DNA from: Gammaproteobacteria bacterium
GTDB lineage: Bacteria; Pseudomonadota; Gammaproteobacteria; Xanthomonadales; Marinicellaceae
DNA length: 34,186 nucleotides
Assembly (NCBI GenBank): GCA_030430025.1
Contig: JAUIGR010000025.1
Location: 1-34,186, forward strand
Direction of reading: 5' to 3'
Shown: positions 18,153 through 26,274 of the stretch, piece by piece
Layout: each line of letters opens with the position of its first letter
Numbering within the stretch: position 1 is the first letter of the stretch
Made by a program: the position numbers and the translations under genes
The notes under the pieces: generated by a model
The model's database searches: none
Told to the model about the DNA's origin: nothing
The model's input: the letters and a program-made list of their open reading frames with translations, nothing else

Positions 18153-19206
18153 ATGAGGCAATTTTTCTGGCTAAGAACCGCAGGGCAAGGGATCATTTGC
18201 TTTGTTGGACTTTTTGTCAAGGCAATGAGCATTCACTGCAAAGTGCGCCTTGCATATGACGCCTTGTCAACTTGCAGAAGAAATAACTCACCGAAACTGT
18301 CATTAATGCACAACCAGAAACCATCTTCATGGAGTCCTGTTATTCAGCCAACGCATGGGGCAGACAGTTCCAATCGATGGGCTTTGAAGTCAAACTGATT
18401 CCAGCACAACACGTCAAACCCTTCGTTAAGGGCAACAAAAACGATCACCACGATGCGGTGGCCATCTGTGAAGCCAGTATGCGACCTGGTATTCACTTTG
18501 TACCCGTAAAAACCCTTGAGCAACAGGACCTACAAAGCATGCATCGGATCAGGCAAAGACTGATCCGTGAGAGAACATCACTAGTTAATCAAATTCGAGG
18601 GCTACTTTCAGAGTACGGCATCGTCATAACCCGCAGCTACCGTTCCATGAAAGTACAGCTACCATTAATCATCGAGGATATTGAAAACCAGCTGACTTTC
18701 TTAATGCGAGATATGCTCAATGACTTGTTGGAGGAACTACACACCAGTAACCAACGGGTCAAAACCATAGAACAAAAAATAGAAACCACTGCTGCCACTC
18801 ACACTGAATACAAGCGAATGATGGACATCCCAGGTGTTGGTCTCATAACAGCATCAGCACTGATTGCTCAAGTTGGCGATGCCAAACACTTTAAAAGTGC
18901 ACGTGGATTTGCAGCATGGCTCGGACTGACTCCTAAGCACCAAGCCAGCGGGAATAAAATCGTCAACCAAGGCATGTCAAAATGGGGTAACAAATACTTA
19001 AGGACAATGCTTATTCATGGGGGACGCATTGTGCTAACCCACTGCAAACAGGAAAGCACACTGCAAAGATTTGCCAAACAAGTTGAACAGCGGAGGAAGA
19101 CACAAAGCCGCAGTCGCCACCGCCCACAAAATGGCCAGAATCATCTGGGCAGTCATGACAAGCAAGCAACCCTACAATCCTGAACACATACTCACCATGA
19201 AATAAA
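18153..19206 (+). pseudogene. IS110-family transposase, frameshifted
   Basis: Fragments of one protein are spread over frames. An N-terminal piece (FLAKN, then QGNEHSLQ) is followed by a shift near 18240 to HMTPCQLAEEIT and another near 18288. A long intact centre then runs LTETVINAQPETIFMESCYS, HVKPFVKGNKNDHHDAVAIC and MMDIPGVGLITASALIAQVG to SKWGNKYLRTMLIHGGRIVL. A shift near 19095 leads to the true end AAVATAHKMARIIWAVMTSK, finishing at TAA 19204-19206. The aspartates of NDHHDA (RuvC-like part) and the serine of KHQASGNK (position of the catalytic serine in the family) remain. The damaged N-terminal region removes the first catalytic aspartate, so it should be inactive. Confidence 0.9.
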
Positions 19207-19320
19207 CACAGAATAAACAAGCCAAAACAAGTCAGACAGCATGATGATAAAAAGGTAACCCGACCTGACTCAAAACTGAACTTAGGGTAAGGCTTAATAA
19301 GGCCATTGAGGTGATTAATA

Positions 19321-19410
19321 GTCAACACTGAAAAAGTCCCTCCTGGCCTTTTCCAGCATTGGTCAAAAAACACTTAAGCGCAAAAGTGTGATTTTGCTGA
19401 TGTTTTTTGA
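19321..19410 (+). repeat. IS110-associated repeat, copy near the relic
   Basis: Positions 19328-19410 match the inverted copy at 6-89. Its first 45 bases also resemble the hairpin at 18082-18136 (gtcaacactgaaaaagtccctcc against gtcaaccctgaaaaagtccatcc). It contains a smaller hairpin cactt...aagtg (19370-19388). Confidence 0.85.
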
Positions 19411-19423
19411 GCTCACTTGATCC

Positions 19424-19462
19424 TGACGGCTCAAGGTGGCACTTCCCTGTGCCACACCGTCA
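19424..19462 (+). repeat. Two-step GC-rich hairpin
   Basis: GTGGCAC (19436-19442) pairs with GTGCCAC (19449-19455) around a six-base loop, and outside it TGACGG (19424-19429) pairs with CCGTCA (19457-19462). It lies right after the IS110-associated repeat, so it could belong to a bridge-RNA-like structure or be an independent element. Confidence 0.6.
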
Positions 19463-19568
19463 AGTCTGAAAAATGTATCAAGGCACCTGTTTTCTGGTCG
19501 AAAAAATGTGCAAGATTGAAGTCGATCTTTATATTTGACAATAAGTTATGCATTTTTCAGGTTCGACT
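19459..19568 (+). repeat. Dispersed short repeat, copy 2 (MITE-like)
   Basis: About 110 bases with inverted ends (gtcaagtctgaaaaatg at the left, catttttcaggttcgac at the right), related to 11329-11433. No open frame of its own. The end motif (c)ctgaaaaa preceded by gtc resembles the ends of the IS110-associated hairpins, so both may belong to one family mobilised by the same enzyme. Confidence 0.65.
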
Positions 19569-19975
19569 AAGTAAGTCAAGTTCGGATCTCATCAAGGCTA
19601 AGAGGCAACGAAGCACTCACAAAAAGGCCGGATATATGTCTGAAACCAATTTAGCCATCAGCTAAAAAACTTGTTATGGGGCTCCGCCCTATACCCCGCT
19701 CATCACATGAGGGGTGTGAAAGGAGTTAAAGGCAATGATTTAACAATTAATCCTGAAATAACACTGGAATTATCAGAGGCGTTCATATATGCCCTATAGA
19801 CCTTTCTTTAGGTGTTCTTTTGGGTTTTTTTAATGAAATTTCTTTTAGAGTGACCTTTTATTGGGTCAGATTACGATGGTTGCAATGTGTGAGTGATTTG
19901 GAATGAATATCGATGAGTGAGTTTTTATTATATACAGCAACATAGATGCTGTTAATCAAAAAAAGAGGTAGCTTT
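19569..19975. other. Gene-free stretch before the second beta-helix gene
   Basis: About 400 bases without a supportable gene. The part 19569-19740 (with ggggctccgccctataccccgc) looks like the tail of a decayed mobile element, which I could not identify. The part 19790-19960 is AT-rich and probably contains the promoter of the next gene; I cannot pick a clear -35/-10 pair. Confidence 0.35.
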
Positions 19976-21757
19976 GTGAATCAATTTAAATATTTAGGTT
20001 TTGTGTGTATTTTTCAGTCGTGTATCGCTATGGGTGGATCACCTAAGTTAGACCTGAGTGACTTTGTACAGATGAAATTACAGTATGGAAATAAAGGAGG
20101 GGGGGTGGTTGTAACTGTTGGCACCATTGGGTCATGTGATTATGCATCAATCAGTGAAGCGATCAATTCTGGTGCTGATGAAGTTCGGGTGTCATATCAG
20201 GAAGGAGGTTATGTAGAAAATCTACTTGTGGACAGTGTTGATTTAGTGATTAAGGGTGGTTATGCAGATTGTACGGACGCACAAAATGATGTTTTTAATG
20301 GATCACTGACGACAATTGATGGAGGAGGTGTTAATTCTGTTATTCGGGTAACTACTCAAGATGATACGGAAAGGGTAGTTATACTTGAAAATTTACTGTT
20401 GACTAATGGTTCTGGTATAGATGCAAATTATCCTGGGGGTGGTTTGTCTGTCTATGATGCCGCTTTGGACATGACCATAAGAAATGTCGAGATCACTGGT
20501 AATACTGGCATATCTGGTGGCGGTTTGGCTTTAGTCGAGGGCGGTAGTGTTGATATGTTGATTGAGCAATCGAAGATTCATGCCAATGAAGCTGACATAG
20601 GTGGTGGTTTATATTGTCATTCTGGTATGCGAGTGGTTTTTGATCAAAGTGCAGGTATATATGGAAATCAAGCTTCTGATACAGATGGTGGCGGTATTTA
20701 TGGAGAGGGTGGTTGCCGAATTTATAGTTATGGTGGTGATGATAATGCTTTGAGTGGTAATAGTGCGAGTAGACATGGCGGAGGAGCCTACATTACTGAT
20801 TCGGCACATTTATATCTGCTTGGTTTTCAATATTGTGTAGAGGATGTTTGTTTTGGTGATGAGAGCAGTTTGGTGTCAGTGATTGGCAATAAAGCACAAG
20901 CAGGAGGTGGTATTGATCCTGGTGATGGGGGTGCTATTTTTGCCTCTGGGATAGGTACATTAGTTAATGTTTTTAATGCCGATGTCAGTGAAAATAGTGC
21001 TCGTTGGGGTGGTGCATTCTCAGTGACTAATGAGGCAAAGCTCAATATTGAAAGATCCAGTAGTGTAAACTGCGACCAGTGTAGTCGTCTTATTGCTAAT
21101 GATGCGGATGTTGGTGGTGTGTTATTTATGGACTCTTCTGCTGAGGCGACAATCAAAAGTAGTTATGTACAGAATAATCGGGCAGATGTAGTTACATTTG
21201 CTTCACTTTCTGGTGCTTCTGTGTTGACGATCGCAGGTACGGTTATAACTAACAATGGAGATAATGGGGTTGGATTTGATGATCATTGGTTAATGACTAG
21301 TACTGACTCAGAACTCATAGTCAATTATACTACAATAGCTGATAATCATACCGATTTCATATCTTTGATAGCGTTAACTGGTGGTTCTCTGAGTATTAAT
21401 TCTTCAATTGTCTATGAATCTGTACCTATTGATATTTTAAGTACTGATGGAGAGGTTGATACCAGTTTCGACTGTTTGATAACACATGAGAATGTATCAA
21501 TAAACGGAGCCACACGTTCCACTGTTGATGATCCGTTGTTTATAGATCCATTGAATCATGACTATCATATTTCACCGAGCTCACCAGCTGTTGACTATTG
21601 TGATGAATCGGTGGTTGCCGCGGTTGGAGGAGATATGGATAGTGAGCAATGGGGTTGGGATGACCCCAATAAGGACAATACATATGGTGTATTTGATATT
21701 GGTGCTGATGAAACCTATGCCACTGATGTGATTTTTGAGGATGATTTTGAAGGTTAA
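19976..21757 (+). CDS. Secreted right-handed parallel beta-helix protein (choice-of-anchor Q), second paralogue
   Basis: About 593 residues. The start is GTG 19976, placed correctly behind AGAGGT (19964-19969), with a signal peptide (NQFKYLGFVCIFQSCIAMG); the frame is open ten codons earlier to an ATG. It shares the plan of the 13739-15544 protein: GSCDYASISEAINSGADEV, VDLVIKGGYADC, many Gly-rich turns (YPGGGLSV, DIGGGLYC, TDGGGIYG, RHGGGAYI, DGGAIFA), a conserved Cys pattern, and the C-terminal block DDPLFIDPLNHDYHISPSSP, QWGWDDPNKD, FDIGADETY, ending TDVIFEDDFEG. Function unknown. The two paralogues lie in opposite orientation around the exporter and the IS110 relic. Confidence 0.85.
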   Translation: MNQFKYLGFVCIFQSCIAMGGSPKLDLSDFVQMKLQYGNKGGGVVVTVGTIGSCDYASISEAINSGADEVRVSYQEGGYVENLLVDSVDLVIKGGYADCTDAQNDVFNGSLTTIDGGGVNSVIRVTTQDDTERVVILENLLLTNGSGIDANYPGGGLSVYDAALDMTIRNVEITGNTGISGGGLALVEGGSVDMLIEQSKIHANEADIGGGLYCHSGMRVVFDQSAGIYGNQASDTDGGGIYGEGGCRIYSYGGDDNALSGNSASRHGGGAYITDSAHLYLLGFQYCVEDVCFGDESSLVSVIGNKAQAGGGIDPGDGGAIFASGIGTLVNVFNADVSENSARWGGAFSVTNEAKLNIERSSSVNCDQCSRLIANDADVGGVLFMDSSAEATIKSSYVQNNRADVVTFASLSGASVLTIAGTVITNNGDNGVGFDDHWLMTSTDSELIVNYTTIADNHTDFISLIALTGGSLSINSSIVYESVPIDILSTDGEVDTSFDCLITHENVSINGATRSTVDDPLFIDPLNHDYHISPSSPAVDYCDESVVAAVGGDMDSEQWGWDDPNKDNTYGVFDIGADETYATDVIFEDDFEG

Positions 21758-21787
21758 TTGCTGATAGGATAGACAAAGTTCGGATGT

Positions 21788-21884
21788 GAATCGGTCTAAG
21801 TTACTCATAATATGGCATATTTTAAAGTTGGTGACTTATAAATGGACAGCTTTGTTGTTGTGAGTAACTTAGATTCTTCGATTC
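21788..21884. repeat. Long inverted repeat between convergent genes
   Basis: tctaagttactca (21795-21807) is the exact reverse complement of tgagtaacttaga (21861-21873), and gaatcg (21788-21793) pairs with cgattc (21879-21884) after a short bulge. The enclosed loop is 53 bases. It could be a bidirectional terminator or a small palindromic element. Confidence 0.75.
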
Positions 21885-21919
21885 ATGTCAATATGTATAA
21901 AAGTTATTGAAAGAACTGG

Positions 21920-22813
21920 CTAATGGTGGTGGTTGCTCATGAAAAGTACACACATGACACCAATTGAACTGATCAGTGCGCCGATGATTTTACGCTGTGT
22001 TACTTTTTCTTTAAGGACAAGCCAGCCAAGTAAAAGAATAAATAAGGAAGCTGATTCATTGAGAATAGAGGCAACAGATGCTGAAGTGAATTTATAGCCA
22101 GCAACCCATACCATGGTTGATAAATATTGGCCTAAAAACGCACCCAGAAAAAGCCAGTATCGGCCACGACTTTGAAAGACTTTAATGATGTTCAGCGATT
22201 TACCCATCAGCAGATTAAATAAAACCATGGTTACCAATCCTCCTAAAGAGCGGATGGTGATGATCCAGAAAAAAGGGATGTCATTACTGATGGGCTTGAT
22301 AATGACAATGCCCAGAGCCGTAAAAAAAACGCCTAAGGCAGCAAATAAAAACCCCAGGGGGTGAGGATGTTCAATTGCCAATGATTTGCGTCGATAAGAA
22401 ATCACAAGAACGCCTACCATGACTAAAGCCATGCCTATCATTTGCCAATTGTTTAAACGTTCACCAAGGTAAAAAAACGATAATAGTACGACAAAAGGAC
22501 TGTATAGACTTCCGGTCAGTCCTGTCAAACTGGCACCTATCAATTGTAGTGCACGTAGATAGAATAAGTCAGCAAGCATGATACCAACAAAGCCGCTGAA
22601 CAATAGTAGCAACCATTGTTGCCAGGTAAGATCAGGCGGTATGACACCCTCAGTTATTGCTATCGTGGGAACCATCAAAACCATAGTCAAAGAGATTTTG
22701 AAAAGGTTCATGGTTGATGCGGCCATGTGATTTCCCGCTTGACGATAGCAAATCACTGCAAAAGCCCAAAGTAGTGCACATAACAAAGATAAAAATTCAC
22801 CCAGACCAATCAT
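21920..22813 (-). CDS. EamA/DMT-superfamily transporter
   Basis: 297 residues and about ten hydrophobic segments, in two EamA halves: LCALLWAFAVICYRQAGNHM to LVMVGVLVISYRR, and LGFLFAALGVFFTALGIVII to IIGALISSIGVMCVLF. A histidine-rich end (MSNHHH) follows. Members move metabolites or export amino acids and drugs across the inner membrane; the substrate here is unknown. ATG 22813 gives MIGLGEFLSLLCALLWA; the frame is open five codons earlier to a TTG. It converges on the beta-helix gene. Confidence 0.9.
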   Translation of the reverse strand: MIGLGEFLSLLCALLWAFAVICYRQAGNHMAASTMNLFKISLTMVLMVPTIAITEGVIPPDLTWQQWLLLLFSGFVGIMLADLFYLRALQLIGASLTGLTGSLYSPFVVLLSFFYLGERLNNWQMIGMALVMVGVLVISYRRKSLAIEHPHPLGFLFAALGVFFTALGIVIIKPISNDIPFFWIITIRSLGGLVTMVLFNLLMGKSLNIIKVFQSRGRYWLFLGAFLGQYLSTMVWVAGYKFTSASVASILNESASLFILLLGWLVLKEKVTQRKIIGALISSIGVMCVLFMSNHHH

Positions 22814-22969
22814 CAAGCATTTACGCAAATGAAAGTCCAGATTTTAAGCGATTTAGGTGATTTATAGATTGTGTTTATTGAATTTGAGGAAATATGATGG
22901 TGTTTTGAAAGCAGGTTGATCATTGAGCTTAGGTAACTTATAAAGTCCATAAGCGAAAGATTATCAGTT

Positions 22970-23845
22970 CTAGAAATTTTGCATGATTGATAGAGCTTGA
23001 GAGCTTGCAGCAGTACGGTTGTTGACATTCAGTTTACGATAAATTTGTTGTAAATGTTTGTTAACAGTACGGTCTGATATGCTTAAAATTTTAGAAATTT
23101 CCCAATCTGTTTTACCTTGAGCGACCCAATACAAGACATCCGCTTCTCTACGAGTTATTTTTAATTTATTTTTAAGTGTTTGCTTTTGGGTTTTTAAGTT
23201 TTTAGTTGTGATTTTGATTAAATTTTGATTATTGATTTGGCGTTCAATGAGAGTCAGGTGAAATAAAGACTCATCATGTTGAATCGCTATGCTATGGTCT
23301 GTTTCTTTATCAGATAACCAGATTGTGATTAGCTGACGCTCTTTTGTGGTCAATGAGGTAAATAGTTTTTTAGCGTAAGTGGTTTGCCAGATAATATGTC
23401 CGTTATTATCTAGAGCCATTAAATACTGTCCAGTTTGGTCTAGAGCCGCTTTGGTTTTTTTTGTGATTTGAGCATTACTTAGATGTACTTTGATACGGGC
23501 CAATAATTCTTGATGGTTGATGGGTTTGACTAAATAATCAACACCTCCAGCGTCAAAACCAGCCACTATGTGTTCTGTTTCACTTAAACCTGTCATGAAA
23601 ATAACAGGTAAATCAGGTTGAATTTGTTTAACTGCTTTACAAGTTTCAAAACCGCTGAAATCTGGCATGATGGCATCTAATAGCATCAAATCTGGTGTGA
23701 TTTGATTGATGATGTGAATGGCTTGTTTTCCCTGGTTCGCTATCAGTATTTTGAAACCATGGCCAGCGAGTGTTTGATTGAGAATGTTTAAGTTTTCTGG
23801 ATCATCATCAACCAGTAACAAGATAGGTTCATTGATGACTGACAT
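22970..23845 (-). CDS. Response regulator with LuxR-type output domain
   Basis: 291 residues. N-terminal receiver domain (about 8-120): LLLVDDDPENLN, phospho-acceptor Asp57 in LMLLDAIMPDFSG, and the conserved FMTGL and KPINHQEL sites. The middle (about 135-215) looks like a small PAS-type domain (YLMALDNNGHIIWQTTYAKK). The C-terminal LuxR/NarL helix-turn-helix (about 228-285) reads ITRREADVLYWVAQGKTDWEISKILSISDRTVNKHLQQIYRKLNV. It starts inside the end of the kinase gene (17-base overlap), so the two are coupled and almost certainly partners. No target promoter can be named. Confidence 0.92.
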   Translation of the reverse strand: MSVINEPILLLVDDDPENLNILNQTLAGHGFKILIANQGKQAIHIINQITPDLMLLDAIMPDFSGFETCKAVKQIQPDLPVIFMTGLSETEHIVAGFDAGGVDYLVKPINHQELLARIKVHLSNAQITKKTKAALDQTGQYLMALDNNGHIIWQTTYAKKLFTSLTTKERQLITIWLSDKETDHSIAIQHDESLFHLTLIERQINNQNLIKITTKNLKTQKQTLKNKLKITRREADVLYWVAQGKTDWEISKILSISDRTVNKHLQQIYRKLNVNNRTAASSQALSIMQNF

Positions 23846-25277
23846 GGTTAAGTAAATCTTTTATATACTGGAGTTGATGATTGTTGGTGGCTTGTATCAA
23901 AGTATCATGACTTTTTTGATTGATCTGCTTTCCATCGTACCATTCTTTTAATTTGTTTTGTATGCCATTGATGTGGCCAATTTCAACTAAACGATGGATT
24001 GTGTTTTTTTGACTATCAGTGAGCGTGATGTGTTGTTTGTTTTTATCAACATTTAGCTGTGCTAAACAGTGCTTTAACTCATTAATTAGAACCGGTTTGT
24101 TTAAATAAGCCTGATGGCAGTTGTGGTTACTTTTATTGTGATCACGAGCATCTCCAGATAACATGATGATAGGCGTTTTGTGGTCTTTTTTACGTATTAG
24201 GTTTGCTAATTGCCAACCGTCAACTTTTGGCATGTTAATATCCAATATGCATACGTCTATGTCATGTGATTCTAACCAGGTTAGGGCATCATCAGCATTG
24301 GATAGGTATTTGGGTTTATGATTTAATTCCATCAGCAGGGCTTCCATTAAGGCACCTTGTTCCATTATGTCATCAACTATCAATACCTTTAAGGCATAGT
24401 TAGTACTTGTATTATGAGTCTTTTGAATGGTTGGTTCCTGTTGTTCTGTAAGCATCAATTTTAATGTGAATTGACTGCCATTTTGCCATTCACTTTGGAC
24501 TGTTAGCTCTCCACCTATTAGGGTGGCTAATGATTTTGCAATAGGTAGACCGAGACCAGAGCCTATGGTTTCTTGCTCATTATATGACAGTCTTTCAAAA
24601 GGTTCGAATACCAAGTGTAAGTCGTCAGTTTTGATTCCTTTTCCTGTATCTGTAATAGAAAATGTAACCACTTGTGAGCGATAACTGACAGATAGATTAA
24701 TGGAGCCGCGTTCAGTAAATTTGATGGCATTGGATAGTAAGTTGATCAGAATTTGTTTGAGTTTTTGTTGATCGCTTTTAACCCATATTGGTGTGTTTTT
24801 ACTCAATTGATAATCGAGACTCAAATTTTTGTTACGAGCAGTCTGTTCAAACATATTAATGAGTTGTTTAAGTAATTCATGTAAGTTAAAGGTGTTTTGG
24901 TGAATTTTTAATTTACCTGCTTCCATTGCTGAATATTCTAGTAGGCCTTCTATCAAATGATTGATATGCTCACAGTTTTGTCTCATTAATGAGAGTTTAT
25001 GATTACAGTGGGTAGTTTCTTGTTTTTCTAGTAGTTGTGTGTAGCCCATGATGATGTTCAATGGCGTTCGTAATTCATGAGACAGTCTAGATAGATAGCG
25101 TGATTTCGCATTACTCAGTGACTCAACTTGCTTTTTCTCAATTTGCAGGGTTTGCTCTTTTTTACGGGAACGTGTTTTTAGCCGGGCGAGCATTTTTTTC
25201 AATTTACGCTGTTTATTCCAAAGAGCAATACAGACTGTTAGCGTCAACGATAATGAAAAAATAAGAAAGTTATCCAT
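23829..25277 (-). CDS. Hybrid sensor histidine kinase
   Basis: 482 residues. One N-terminal membrane helix (4-20), a basic coiled coil (22-60), then the phospho-accepting histidine His67 in SHELRTPLN, N box with Asn183 (INLLSNAIKFT), G1 box (DTGKGI, 210-215), G2 box (GSGLGLPIAK), a receiver domain (about 297-415) with acceptor Asp346 (DVCILDINMPKVDG), and a helical tail (about 420-482). There is no periplasmic or PAS input domain, so sensing must come from the membrane helix or a partner. With the overlapping regulator gene it makes a phosphorelay that contains two receiver domains. I see no separate Hpt motif. Confidence 0.93.
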   Translation of the reverse strand: MDNFLIFSLSLTLTVCIALWNKQRKLKKMLARLKTRSRKKEQTLQIEKKQVESLSNAKSRYLSRLSHELRTPLNIIMGYTQLLEKQETTHCNHKLSLMRQNCEHINHLIEGLLEYSAMEAGKLKIHQNTFNLHELLKQLINMFEQTARNKNLSLDYQLSKNTPIWVKSDQQKLKQILINLLSNAIKFTERGSINLSVSYRSQVVTFSITDTGKGIKTDDLHLVFEPFERLSYNEQETIGSGLGLPIAKSLATLIGGELTVQSEWQNGSQFTLKLMLTEQQEPTIQKTHNTSTNYALKVLIVDDIMEQGALMEALLMELNHKPKYLSNADDALTWLESHDIDVCILDINMPKVDGWQLANLIRKKDHKTPIIMLSGDARDHNKSNHNCHQAYLNKPVLINELKHCLAQLNVDKNKQHITLTDSQKNTIHRLVEIGHINGIQNKLKEWYDGKQINQKSHDTLIQATNNHQLQYIKDLLNHVSHQ

Positions 25278-25414
25278 GCCATCATTTTACCTGAACTGGC
25301 TATCCTTGATGGTCAGATTAATGTTGATTGTTAATGGCACCTCTGTTATGAGTTATTTCTTCTGCAAGGTGACAAACCGTCATATGCAGGGCGCACTTAA
25401 GTCAAAATAAATTG

Positions 25415-26125
25415 TTAATCAGTTTGAAGTGATATGACCAATACCGTAATGTTGTCAGAGCCACCATTTTCTAATGCTTTGATTAATAATTGGTCTGCTA
25501 TTTCTTTGGGGTGATTGTCTTGTTTTAAAATTTCACAGATGAGTCTGTCATTGACTTCTTCAGTGAGACCATCACTGCATAAAAGAAATTTATCTCCAAC
25601 CTTATATTTTCCAGTACGATGTGAAATATTAATTTCACTATTGTCAGTGACCCCCAAAGCTTGAGTAACAACATTTCTATGTGGGTGATTGCGAGCTTGT
25701 TCTGTGGTTATCAGTTTTTGGTCAACTAATTCCTGTACGTAAGAATGATCTGAACTGATAGGTGTGAGCGTGTCTTCACTGAGAAGGTAGACTCGGGAGT
25801 CACCCACCCATGCGCATTGGTATTGATTGTTACTTAAGCTCAACATGGCTATAGTCGTGCCCATTGGTAAATCACTCGGTTTTTCTAAAGACGCATTGAT
25901 GATTTCCCTGTTAGCCTCGATAATCGCTTGTTCTAGATCGGCTCCTTTTGCTATCTGATTGAGGATGTTGTCTCTAGCTAAGGCGCTGGCAATTTCACCA
26001 TGATCGTGTCCCCCCATACCATCAGCGACCAGGTAGATATGATTGTTATTGTCTATGCCATAGGTATCTTCATTATGATCCCTTTTGATACCTGGGTGTG
26101 TGGTGTGACCAAGAATAGCTTTCAT
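25415..26125 (-). CDS. PP2C-type serine/threonine phosphatase
   Basis: 236 residues, the catalytic domain only, like bacterial Stp1/PrpC. Metal-binding motifs: RDHNEDTYGI near residue 15, VADGMGGHDHGEIAS near 33, MGTTIAML, WVGDSRVYLL, LLCSDGLTEEV, and C-terminal GGSDNITVLVI. It should reverse protein phosphorylation on Ser or Thr. No Hanks-type kinase is in the window, so its partner is elsewhere. It lies between the kinase/regulator pair and mltF on the same strand, but with gaps of 137 and 149 bases it may have its own promoter. Confidence 0.94.
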   Translation of the reverse strand: MKAILGHTTHPGIKRDHNEDTYGIDNNNHIYLVADGMGGHDHGEIASALARDNILNQIAKGADLEQAIIEANREIINASLEKPSDLPMGTTIAMLSLSNNQYQCAWVGDSRVYLLSEDTLTPISSDHSYVQELVDQKLITTEQARNHPHRNVVTQALGVTDNSEINISHRTGKYKVGDKFLLCSDGLTEEVNDRLICEILKQDNHPKEIADQLLIKALENGGSDNITVLVISLQTD

Positions 26126-26215
26126 TAATACTTTTTACCAAAGTTTCCTCGGGTGATTATATAGCATGTGGTGATGACATTGCATCATTTGGGTAGGCGA
26201 GTTAAGTATGATCCC

Positions 26216-26236
26216 TAATTTCATGTAATGAAATTA
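26216..26236. promoter_or_regulatory. Perfect 9-base palindrome upstream of the PP2C gene
   Basis: taatttcat-gta-atgaaatta, nested in a weaker outer pairing (ccctaatt / aattaaggg). It lies about 90-110 bases before the phosphatase start and about 40-60 bases after the mltF stop. It could be an operator for the phosphatase or the end of the mltF transcript. Confidence 0.35.
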
Positions 26237-26274
26237 AAATTAAGGGCACCTCATTAATACAGGTAGCCTTAAGA

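Larger units (their letters stand above)
18082..19410 (+). mobile_element. Decayed IS110-family (IS1111-like) insertion sequence
   Basis: A frameshifted IS110 transposase is bracketed by related sequences at 18088-18133 and 19321-19366, which are direct imperfect repeats of about 45 bases. The non-coding part after the transposase (19207-19410, about 200 bases) is much longer than before it. That layout suits the IS1111 group, whose structured bridge RNA lies on that side. The exact ends are uncertain, because the 19328-19410 piece also occurs without a transposase at the window start. Confidence 0.6.

Noticed and set aside
19417-19665. 82-codon open frame after the IS110 relic
   Set aside because: It runs straight through the MITE-like repeat and a hairpin; no family resemblance and no start signal.
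13239-19945. Prophage or defence island in the accessory region
   Set aside because: No capsid, portal, restriction, toxin-antitoxin or nuclease gene is recognisable; the content is secreted proteins, an exporter, a VOC protein and one IS relic.
10732-19945. Second attachment site matching the tRNA-Pro 3' end
   Set aside because: I looked for the T-arm and acceptor sequence to the right of the tRNA and did not find a second copy in the window.
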